NCBI RefSeq assembly: GCF_029784135.1
Contig: NC_073746.1
Coordinates: 107,838,661 to 107,902,660, forward strand
Source: Toxorhynchites rutilus septentrionalis
Lineage: Eukaryota; Arthropoda; Insecta; Diptera; Culicidae
DNA length: 64,000 bases
Reading direction: 5' to 3'
The notes under the pieces are model-generated. The model was not told the DNA's origin. It made no database searches and saw nothing but the letters and a program-made list of their open reading frames with translations. The position numbers were made by a program, and so were the translations under genes. Below, piece after piece: positions 55,849 through 64,000 of the stretch (positions are counted from its first letter, which is position 1; each line of letters starts with the position of its first letter).

Positions 55849-56646
55849 ATGCAGAAAGTGAAAGTTGTTTATTCGGTGATATTGATCACTGTTTTGCTAA
55901 CTTGCTCGGTGAATTCTGTATCGGGAAAGCGAGCATTCGCGATACGAATGCGTAGCAAAAGCCACAGCGGAAACGGTGGGTTATCCAGGTACTCGAGAAA
56001 AAATTACCACAGTACCCATATGGCAGACAATGTAAGTGGCGGTATGGTTCGGAATCCTCCGGTATCGGATGTTCAGCAAGCCAAACCCGCTAACTGGAAC
56101 GTAGATGTGGCCGGTCCGATGGGTCCTCCACCAGCCTATCACCATGCCGTACCGGCTGGAGGAGCCCCACCCGCTTATGCAAGAGTAAATCCACCGAGCT
56201 ATGCGGAAGCAATGGGATATTCCAGCCACAATAACCATTATGGGTCATCAGACGTAGTAGGAAGACATTATGATTACAACACAAACCATAATAATATGCA
56301 CAGTGCTTACAGTGATAATAATATTGGAAGCTACGGCTCGAACTATGGATATCACCGAGGATCGAATCCATTCAGTGTTGGAAGCATACTAACTGGTGTA
56401 GCACTTTGGCAATTGGGACATGGTCTTGCCCATACTGCTCATCATAACCACCACCATGATCATTATCAGAATTACTTTGATCATAACCAGGACAACGTGG
56501 AAGAACCGGTGGGATCTACCCAAACGGCAGAGATCGAAAATCCACACATCCAAGTAAATGCAGACTTTGATTTTGGCCCTTCCTCAGCAGCAGATGTGAA
56601 AACCACCCAGAAACTGACGACAACATCTTCCACGCATTCCGTGTAG
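55849..56646 (+). CDS. Secreted or membrane His/Gly/Tyr/Asn-rich protein with PPxY motifs
   Basis: The gene is not recognised. The 265-residue frame begins with a clear signal peptide (MQKVKVVYSVILITVLLTCS, cleavage near residue 26, then Lys-Arg). Residues 90-118 hold three PPxY motifs (PPAY 94-97, PPAY 107-110, PPSY 115-118), the class that binds WW domains of Nedd4-type ligases. Residues 125-170 are Asn/Tyr/Gly/His-rich. A single hydrophobic stretch follows (NPFSVGSILTGVALWQLG, about 173-190), then a His run and an acidic, Thr-rich tail. If the hydrophobic stretch spans the membrane, the PPxY motifs would face outside in a type I layout, which is odd. It is apparently a single exon, with promoter and poly(A) signal both present. 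Confidence 0.8.
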   Translation: MQKVKVVYSVILITVLLTCSVNSVSGKRAFAIRMRSKSHSGNGGLSRYSRKNYHSTHMADNVSGGMVRNPPVSDVQQAKPANWNVDVAGPMGPPPAYHHAVPAGGAPPAYARVNPPSYAEAMGYSSHNNHYGSSDVVGRHYDYNTNHNNMHSAYSDNNIGSYGSNYGYHRGSNPFSVGSILTGVALWQLGHGLAHTAHHNHHHDHYQNYFDHNQDNVEEPVGSTQTAEIENPHIQVNADFDFGPSSAADVKTTQKLTTTSSTHSV

Positions 56647-56763
56647 TGTCTCCGATTTTTCCCACGAGGCCGTGTGAGACATTTTCTGTATTATACTCTT
56701 GTGCTGTACTCACTATCGTAGATCTTATGTATTTAACACTTTAGCTGTAATGCAAACCCACAA

Positions 56764-56769
56764 AATAAA
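56764..56769 (+). promoter_or_regulatory. Poly(A) signal of the PPxY gene
   Basis: AATAAA lies 118 bp after the stop codon. Confidence 0.6.
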
Positions 56770-57760
56770 CAAATTCATAGACTGCATCTGTATTCTTAAG
56801 TGTTAATCAGATAAATCAGCTAAAATGAGCCCAAAGCTATCCGTGGCCGTGTGAGTATTGTTTGTGTGCCAGACAACCATGTTATCACCAAATGTTATGG
56901 TCATTCGAATCCTCGCTTCAGTGCATTACCCAAACAAACACCACAATGAAGAAAATGCACAACTAAGCGGCCCTGAGTTATTTATAATTTGAATTTTATT
57001 TAGATACATCGAATTTGTTTGTGTTATTGAAAGAAGATATGATTAACAATAGAAGCTTACGTAATTAATGATAATCGTAAATTACAAACTAGGGTTATTG
57101 CGTCCAATAATCCGTTGGGCATAACATGATTCACACACGGTTCAATGAATACAATCGGTTTCAGTTTTTACACTCTATCTAACTTTATTGATAGGATAAG
57201 TATGTATTTCATTAGGGTTTTACATTCTAGATAGAAGACTTTCATCGCCACGATCATTCTCATGAACTGTACGAATATGACAGTACTGACAAGCTGTTTG
57301 TGCTGGATACACAATGGATGTATCATTTTAGCATGTGAAGGAAATATTTTTGAATAAATCAATTTTTTTTAAATGAACAAAACGTATGTTACAGTAAACA
57401 AGGCAGTCGGTAGATCATATGTTTTTTTTTTCGAGAGAAACCCCCTCTCCCGATGTACTTCTGGATCAATATTAGCTGGTAAAATAATCAAAGGCTCACT
57501 ATCACATGTTGTTCACATTTACCAAATAATGCGAATTAAGTCCTACTGTCTTCACCAAACCTGGATTGTGTGCTTTCATGGGTCCGATTTGGGCCTGTAT
57601 GACGCATTCGTACGAATTATCTTCCGGGAAATATTATTTAGCTGTATTCGTGTTTACTTCTTGTTTACTGCAATTCTGCTGGTAAACAACGATCGACGCA
57701 ATTGAGCAAAACAACAAATTTGATTCAATGTCGCAATCTGATTATACAAAATATCGAAAA
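56770..57760. other. Intergenic sequence
   Basis: AT-rich, with one frame (57373-57705) that lacks a promoter, domain or codon bias. No transposon ends were recognised. It is likely low-copy spacer between the two secreted-protein genes. Confidence 0.4.
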
Positions 57761-57763
57761 GCA

Positions 57764-57798
57764 TATAAAACACTGACTATTTGGACCAAACATCAGTC
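57764..57798 (+). promoter_or_regulatory. TATA-Inr promoter of the peptide-precursor gene
   Basis: TATAAAA at 57764-57770 starts 31 bp before the A (57795) of a TCAGTC initiator. This is the textbook spacing for a focused insect promoter. Confidence 0.65.
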
Positions 57799-57823
57799 TA
57801 CCAGATTACTTCGAAGAATCCGA

Positions 57824-57886
57824 ATGCCCCACACCGTCACTCAAATCCAGTTGAGATGCTTATTTTTTTCTCAGTGCCTTTCCTGA
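57824..57886 (+). other. Overlapping upstream ORF
   Basis: The first ATG after the inferred start site is at 57824. It opens a 20-codon frame ending at 57886, past the main start at 57856 and in another frame. A ribosome using it would miss the main ATG, so the peptide gene may be held down at translation. Confidence 0.45.
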
Positions 57887-58182
57887 GTTTTTTGCTTTTA
57901 AATTTCGTAATCATTGACTGCCGCGCAGCAGTAATAATCAATAATCGTGAAAGTGAAAGTATACCTCCATACCGCGAACTGATTGTATCAGTTCTCTCGA
58001 GTGATAACAAATCTCCGAGGAAACGGGACAGTCCAGTGGCACGACCAATAGAAATTCCAAAGAAGGAAAGCTGGAAACGAACAGCTTTTACGGTCAGTCA
58101 AACACGACCTTGTACGTTCTGCAAGTTCTTCACTACCGCAGCCCCGATTGCGTCCAAGAGGATGGCCATGAAGATTGTGTAG
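57856..58182 (+). CDS. Small secreted peptide-precursor-like protein
   Basis: The gene is not recognised. From ATG 57856 the frame encodes 108 residues: a signal peptide (MLIFFSVPFLSFLLLNFVII, cleavage near residue 24), a spacer, and a basic region with possible prohormone-convertase sites (RKR 55-57, KK 69-70, KR 74-75, KR 101-102). Between the last two KR sites lies a 25-residue segment with two Cys (TRPCTFCKFF at 83-92). This layout resembles neuropeptide precursors but matches none I know, and no amidation Gly precedes a cleavage site. The longer in-frame extension to 57781 begins before the inferred transcription start, so it was not used. A TATA-Inr promoter and a poly(A) signal support a real single-exon gene. 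Confidence 0.65.
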   Translation: MLIFFSVPFLSFLLLNFVIIDCRAAVIINNRESESIPPYRELIVSVLSSDNKSPRKRDSPVARPIEIPKKESWKRTAFTVSQTRPCTFCKFFTTAAPIASKRMAMKIV

Positions 58183-58266
58183 TTCAAGATGCAATGGAAA
58201 AAAATGATGGAATTCAGTATTGCTAGTATTGTTGACTGATTATTGTAAACCATGTAAACTCGCCAA

Positions 58267-58272
58267 AATAAA
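58267..58272 (+). promoter_or_regulatory. Poly(A) signal of the peptide gene
   Basis: AATAAA lies 85 bp after the stop, giving a predicted transcript of about 0.5 kb. Confidence 0.55.
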
Positions 58273-58554
58273 AAAAAATATTTAAAATTAAAAATGTGAA
58301 TATCTCCTTCAATGAAAGCATTGAAGAGTGGAACGATCGAAATTTGAGCTAAGAAAAAAAAAAAGTTTAGTTTGGTTAAATTGTTTGGTTGAACGTAAGG
58401 CTACATTGTACATTATGCTGCTTCTTATTCATATTTCAGTGCAAATGTAATGTAAATAAGCTAAATTCTTGCACTGAGCAGCGCTAACTGTTCACAAAGC
58501 AGCGAACCAATCAAAATTAAAAATATACTATTAGTCTCAGTATGAACATTATCA

Positions 58555-58878
58555 TAGGGTTACCATTTGTACTGATTTAGCAGGACATGTCCTGTTTTTG
58601 AGATCAATTTGGAGCGTCCTGATTTTTTTTTTCTCAATCTGGCCTTTGTCCTTATTTTTATGAGAAATTCAATTTTGTTGCGGAATCAGAATTATTTTCA
58701 GTGTATGATGTTTTTGAGTAAAACTTTTTTTATTAAAGACCAAAATTTTGTGAGCATATAAAGAGTAGCTGTTGGATTTTCCACGAGATCTCTCAACTAA
58801 ATATTTTCATTTAGAGACTTCAGTTTACTGGCCACTGGCCTACTGCGTAGTGGAAGTGGAGGCATACTGGTCACCCTA
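58555..58878. mobile_element. hAT-like MITE
   Basis: Starts TAGGGTTACCATTTGTACTG and ends, read from the right, TAGGGTGACCAGTATG. The 'aggacatgtcctg' block near the left end is typical of such elements. No clear 8-bp duplication was seen, so the call is tentative. Confidence 0.45.
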
Positions 58879-59242
58879 AGGAATAAGCCCATTTCCACCG
58901 TTCCATTTCCCATTTCTCGAAGAATATTATAGTTTAACTGATTGTTGTTCAGAATAGCAAACGGCTTTTACTATAAAAATTCGAAATAGTACACTTTTCA
59001 TCATTAGAAAAAAGGAGAAAAATCGAACTTTTTTTTTGCTTAGAGATTACCTAGTGGAGGCAAAGTGGTCACTTGCACATATCAAGCTATATGGGATAGA
59101 TTTATTTCGTTTTTTTTCGTCCAAATGGGTTCAAATCATATTTGATATAGTAGGTACACGTATGAAATAATCATGGTCTATTCACCTAGAGTCTCAATTT
59201 AAATTTTCTCATGCATACAAAACCGTAGTAAGAAACGATTGT
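58879..59242. other. AT-rich spacer
   Basis: No open frame of note, no element ends. Nothing is seen in it. Confidence 0.35.
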
Positions 59243-59523
59243 GTCACATTTACCCGAAAACCACTTACCCGAATGACAGTTACCCGAAAGACATTCACCC
59301 GAATTCCACTCACCCGAATGTAACAAATACCCGAAAGCGACAGCTACCCGAATGTAACATCTACCATAATAGACACTTACCCGAATGCGACATTTACCCG
59401 AATGCAACAATTACCCGAATGTAACATTTACCCGAATGTAACATTTACCCGAATGCGACAGTTACCTTAATGTAACAATTACCCGAATGTAACATTCACC
59501 CGAAAGCGACACTTACCCAAAAG
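59243..59523 (+). repeat. Minisatellite of 18-19-bp TTACCCGAATG units
   Basis: About fifteen units of the form 'acttacccgaatgcgaca' with variation at the gNNaca positions. Because the period is close to a multiple of three, it gives open frames on both strands (59239-59424, 59186-59410) that are not genes. Confidence 0.85.
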
Positions 59524-59850
59524 AAGGATATATTCAAATAATACACAAATTTTCCTATATTTGTATTTGTATTTGTATATTTAATTCTGATCAGTGTTAT
59601 ATAAAGATCATATTTGTCTCATACTTTCATTTCCATTCAAAAAGTATTTTTCGTGGGAAGTACAATTCGAGAAATACTGGAATTAAATAAAATCCTTTTC
59701 AAAATAATGAAAAGTGAAAGAATGCAGTTTTATAACGTATTATTAAGTCCATCAATTCTTATGGATGACGCAGCCCGTTTACGAGCGTCGGACGCCATTC
59801 GTTTATCTGGTGCATCACGTTTGCAACCAGGCAATCAAAATGCATGACAT
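59524..59850. other. Spacer before the I-clade element
   Basis: A (tttgtat)n stretch at 59558-59580 and one short frame (59614-59847) without features. Nothing else is seen. Confidence 0.35.
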
Positions 59851-60407
59851 CAGTCTTCAGAAAGCCTACGCTGTGTTGCGCTCGAATTCAATTTTCATCA
59901 GCGTGCGCTGAAAACAAACTTCATTCTTGGCACGAAGCGCACCGAACTCAAAACAAGTGAACCCAAAATCAGCACGGTGCAGAATTCATAGTGTTGATTT
60001 TTTTTTCGCTATCTGGATAGTGAGTGAAGTGCCCTGCCTGCAAGTGGATAGAGGCTTTCATCCTCGAAAAGCCAAGCATTGGTTTTTGTTTTGTCGCTGC
60101 TTCGCCGACATTGGAGATTTCGCCGAGTCATCGTGCCAACAGTGACAGTGCGGGTAAGCTTTCACCGACGACTGTGTGTAGTGGTGTCGTAGGCACATTC
60201 CCACCACCAACGAGCTTTCAGCACGCTCCCGTTCATCTGCACTGGAGTGCGTTCATAGGTGAATAACATTAAATATACTGAGATAAAATATTTAATAATT
60301 ATAAGATTTTCTTGTTTTTGTGAATTATTTTATTGTGAAATATTGTTTAAAAAATACTTAGAATATAAGTGCAAATTTTAAAATGGCAGAGAGTGGAGCC
60401 TTCGGAT

Positions 60408-61959
60408 ATGGAGGTCTCTGACTCTAGTTCCCTCCTAACCGATAAAAAAAAGTCACTCAAACGTGTTCCAAATACGGAAGATACTTCTTCTGGGGACGAG
60501 TCAGCTAACCCTACCAAGCCTCCCTCCAAAAAACTAGCAAATCTCCCATCTGCCCTTAACGATCCCACTCTACTTTCAACCTCGTCTTCTCCCGCTGTTC
60601 TTCCCGCTCCTTCTCAACCTTCGCCTTCCCACTCTACTGTCCCCGATCCCTCTCAATCCCCGTCCTCGCCTTCCCTTCCTGTTATTCCCACTCCCCGTGT
60701 AAAGGTCTATCCAGAAGATGCGCCCGGAACTGGCCCCTGGGTTGTTTTCTTCAGGCCTAAGCCAAATGGAAAGGCGTTGAGAGTCATGCAGATCGCGAAA
60801 GATCTGGCAAGGTATACCTCCGTTTCGGAAATTTCGAAACAAATTGCGAGTTGTCATGACTGATCGAAAAGACGCAAACAAGATTGTTGTCGATCAGCAT
60901 TTTACAATTGAGTATCGGGTTTACATTCCCTCTCACATAGTCGAAATTGAGGGTGTGATAACCGAAACGGGCTTGACGTGCGAATACATTACGAGTGAAG
61001 GTACCGGCCGTTTTAAAAAACTGCCCTCGACGACTGTTAAGATCTTGGGTTGCCGCCAGCTCGGAACAGTCTCCCATGAAGGAGAAGAAAAGAAATTTAC
61101 GCCGTCCAACTCGTTTCGAGTCACCTTCGCTGGTTCAGCTCTCCCTGACTACGTGATGGTAGATAAATTGAGGTTAGCCGTGCGACTTTTTATTCCAAAG
61201 CCAATGACTTGTCTAAAGTGCAAGTCAGTTGGTCACACGGCTGCTTATTGTGCCAATAAAGAACGATGTGCCACTTGCGGAGAACAACATGAGGGGAAAT
61301 CCTGCAGTGCGACTGAGCATAAGTGTCCATATTGCGGGGGATCCCCACATGTGCTCTCAGCTTGTGAAACATACAAGACTCGCTGGGAGAAACAGAAGCG
61401 CTCTTTGAGGGAACGCTCTAAACGCACTTTCGCAGAAATTTTGAAGGGCGCTTCTCCACTGGCTCAAGAACAACAACCAATCATTACACACAATGTCTTC
61501 GCTACGTTGCCAGTTGACGAAATGGAAGCGGATACAGCTAACGGGGGCACGCCGTTTATTTCTCAAGGGAATCCCCGGCGCAAAAATGTGACCACTCCCA
61601 AAGTTCAAGGACAAGTCCCTCCGGTGATACCCCCTGTTAGTTTGCCTAAAAAATCGAGTGCAGCGGACAAGCAAAATCAGGTTCCTCCTGGCTTCCGTGG
61701 GAATGATTCACCTTCGAACGACCCAGCACTCGAGGGAACATCAAAAACCCCAACTGTCCCTGTTTTTCCGTCAAGTTCAACTTCCCAATCGGGATTTATA
61801 AAGTTATCTGACCTTGCGGATCAAATCTTCACGTGTTTTAATGTTTCCGACTCCATCAGAACCATTGTCACCGCAATGCTTCCAGTATTAAAGACAATTT
61901 TGCAGCAATTGATGCAAACATGGCTCCTCCTTGCAATGATTATCTCTCTTGATGTCTAA
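60408..61959 (+). pseudogene. I-clade ORF1 (nucleic-acid-binding protein), frameshifted
   Basis: ORF1 proteins bind the element RNA. The frame from ATG 60408 (MEVSDSSSLLTD) has a Ser/Pro-rich N-terminus and a conserved-looking domain that shifts frame near 60845. It resumes as RVVMTDRKDANKIVV and reaches three CCHC-type knuckles: CLKCKSVGHTAAYC (about 61208), CATCGEQHEGKSC (about 61270) and CPYCGGSPHVLSAC (about 61325). It ends at TAA 61957-61959. The ATG at 60384 runs into an early stop, so 60408 was chosen. Confidence 0.8.
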
Positions 61960-63638
61960 TTTAAATAGAGAGGTTGGAGATATCACTGTTTTACAGTGGA
62001 ATTGTCGTAGTCTTATGCCTAAATTGGATACATTCAAATTTCTAATTCATAAACTCAATTGTGATGTTTTTGCTCTGTCCGAAACCTGGCTCTCTTCTCA
62101 AAATGATCTCTCTTTCCACGATTTTAATATAATACGCTTGGACCGCGATGACAGATACGGAGGGGTACTATTGGGGATCAATAAGTGTCACTCATTTTTT
62201 AGAATTGACCTTCCACCTATTGGAGGGATCGAAGCTGTTGCTTGTCATGCAAACATCAGAGGCAAAGACCTCTGTATAGTCAGCTTGTATTGGCCTCCGA
62301 GAGCTGCGGTTAGCCGCAAACAACTTGATGACATGTGTTCACTCCTTCCTGAGCCACGATTGATCTTGGGAGACTTCAACTCTCACGGAACTGCCTGGGG
62401 GGAACAGTACGACGACAATCGTTCATCGTTGATATATGACCTTTGTAACAGCTTCAATATGACCGTTTTGAACACTGGGGAAACAACACGTGTACCTAAA
62501 CCTCCTGCTAACCCAAGTGCTCTTGACCTCTCGCTTTGCTCGAATTCACTATCGTTAGATTGCAAGTGGAATGTAATCCAGGATCCCAACGGTAGTGACC
62601 ACTTGCCAATCAAAATTTCTATCACCAATGGGTTGAATTCTTCTGAATCAATAAACATGGCATACGACCCCACAAGACACATTGATTGGAAAAAATATGA
62701 GGACGCGATTGCTCTAGCCATCAATTCCAGAGATGGTTTGCCTCCATTGGAGGAGTATAACTTAATTTCTCGTTTGATCTATGACAGCGCGGTTCGCGCT
62801 CAAACGAAACCCATCCCAGGTTCCACTATTCGTCGAAGGCCTCCCAATCCATGGTGGGATAGCCAGTGTTCCAAGCTTTATGGAGATAAATCGAATGCAT
62901 TTAAAGCTTTTCGGAAACGTGGAACCATTGAGAATTTTCAAACGTATTTGGACCTTGAAAATCAATTTAAAAACTTGATCAAAGGGAAAAAACGTGCTTA
63001 TTGGCGAAATTTCGTGGGAGGTTTGTCACGAGAAACGTCAATGAAAAAATTATGGAAAGTGGCTCGAAACATGAGAAATCGCTCTTCATCCAATGAAATC
63101 GAGGAATATTCACATCGATGGATTTTTAATTTTGCACGAAAGGTTTGTCCCGATTCCGCTCCAGTGCAAAGAATTATTCGAGATATACCACAAGATAGGT
63201 GCGATCTTGATTTCGAGTTTTCGATGGTAGAATTCTCTCTTGCTCGGCTTTTATGTAACAATTCTGCTCCGGGATCGGATAGAATTAAGTTCAACTTGCT
63301 GAAAAACCTCCCTGATGTGGCGAAACATCGCTTGTTGAATTTATTCAATCGGTTTCTGGAGAATAATATTGTTCCAGATGATTGGAGACAAGTACGAGTT
63401 ATAGCTATTCAAAAACCCGGAAAACCCGCGTCCGACTTCAATTCGTACCGCCCAATAGCAATGCTGTCTTGTATACGGAAATTGTTGGAGAAAATGATCT
63501 TGTTTCGCCTTGATCGATGGGTTGAAACGAAAGGCCTACTCTCAGATACACAATATGGGTTCCGTAGGGGCAAGGGGACGAATGATTGTCTTGCGTTGCT
63601 TTCTTCAGAAATTCAAATGGCTTACGCCGAAAAAAAAA
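61952..63638 (+). pseudogene. I-clade ORF2: endonuclease and start of RT
   Basis: ORF2 nicks target DNA and copies the RNA. From ATG 61952 an AP-type endonuclease follows: LQWNCRSLMPKLDTF (about residue 13), SETWLSS, RYGGVLLGI, LILGDFNSHGTAWG and GSDHLPI (about residue 210). RT begins near residue 425 with SAPGSDRIKFNLL, then NSYRPIAMLSCIRKLLEKM and QYGFRRGKGTNDCL. The frame is lost in a nine-A run at 63630-63638. Confidence 0.85.
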
Positions 63639-64000
63639 CAAATGGCTTCAGTATTCTTGGACATAAAGGGAGCCTTTGATTCTGTTTCAATAGAGGTTTT
63701 GACAGACAAATTACACTCTCGGGGTCTGCCGCCTCTATTGAATAATATGTTATATAACTTGCTTTGTGAGAAACATTTGAATTTTTCTCACGGGGATTCG
63801 ACAGTAAGTGGGGTCTCCTACATGGGACTCCCTCAGGACTCATGTTTAAGTCCCCTTTTGTACAACTTCTATGTAAGCGACATTGACAATTGCCTTACAC
63901 AAAATTGTAACCTAAGACAACTTGCAGATGATGGAGTGGTGTCTATCGTAGGATCAAACGAATCCGACCTGCAAGGACCCTTACAAGATACTTTGAACAA
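63639..64000 (+). pseudogene. I-clade ORF2: RT continued in another frame
   Basis: After the A run the RT reads on without stops to the window edge, with LDIKGAFDSV (first catalytic Asp region), GLPQDSCLSPLLYN and the QLADDGVVS box (catalytic Asp pair). The only lesion separating it from the upstream part is the homopolymer shift, so a sequencing error cannot be excluded. Confidence 0.85.

Larger units (their letters stand above)
59851..64000 (+). mobile_element. I-clade non-LTR retrotransposon, cut by window edge
   Basis: A 5' untranslated region from about 59851 (CAGTCTTCAGAAAGCC) to 60407 leads to ORF1 with three zinc knuckles and then ORF2 with endonuclease and reverse transcriptase. ORF2 overlaps the ORF1 stop by 8 bp (ATGTCTAA). 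The element has a full 5' end but a frameshift in each ORF, so this copy is likely defective. The 3' end is outside the window. Confidence 0.85.

Noticed and set aside
59243..59523. Regular repeats that might be taken for a CRISPR array
   Set aside because: The units are contiguous with no unique spacers, vary among themselves, and the genome is eukaryotic. It is a minisatellite.

Overview
The window looks like nuclear DNA from a mosquito, most likely a culicine (Aedes/Culex type). It is AT-rich and gene-poor, and it is crowded with nested transposons. The indicators are a tRNA-derived SINE of Feilai type, a DD37E Tc1-mariner element (the ITmD37E family is known from mosquitoes), BEL/Pao, Ty3/gypsy and I-clade retrotransposons, and many MITEs. 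Introns are short (59 and 64 bp). Species was not determined; no database was searched.

Only a few host transcription units are supported. The clearest is a complete two-exon G-patch splicing factor, TFIP11/sip1 (37507-40010, +). Two small secreted-protein genes each have a recognisable core promoter and poly(A) signal: a His/Gly/Tyr-rich protein with three PPxY motifs (55849-56646, +) and a 108-residue peptide-precursor-like protein with dibasic sites and an overlapping uORF (57856-58182, +). A GC-richer block at about 12.6-13.7 kb carries a likely first exon of a minus-strand gene (ATG GTA CAG followed by a splice donor).

The rest is mobile DNA. Region by region: 0.4-7.3 kb, RTE-like fragments and MITEs around an element carrying a broken histone H2A unit; 8.7-9.0 kb, mariner remnant; 9.4-11.9 kb, a second H2A-bearing element with two H2A pieces; 14.5-22.6 kb, two BEL fragments facing opposite ways, one split by a 3.3-kb TIR element with TAA duplication that holds a MADF exon, a spliced unidentified gene piece and an RpL18 piece; 22.8-24.1 kb, an intact ITmD37E transposon; 25.6-28.9 kb, a 95-bp-repeat element and a tandem dimer of a TIR element; 29.0-33.2 kb, a broken gypsy; 33.3-36.7 kb, a composite with an 8-bp target duplication; 40.0-44.2 kb, a gypsy lying antisense just after the TFIP11 stop codon; 44.2-54 kb, nested MITEs, a SINE and a Tc1 remnant; 59.9-64.0 kb, an I-clade non-LTR element running off the right edge.

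The most unusual theme is gene-fragment capture by terminal-inverted-repeat elements. One repeat family has histone H2A promoter, coding and 3'-end stem-loop sequence inside it, and shares its ends with relatives filled by 95-bp tandem repeats. A separate PIF/Harbinger-type element carries pieces of at least two host genes. No CRISPR array, rRNA gene or confident tRNA gene was seen.
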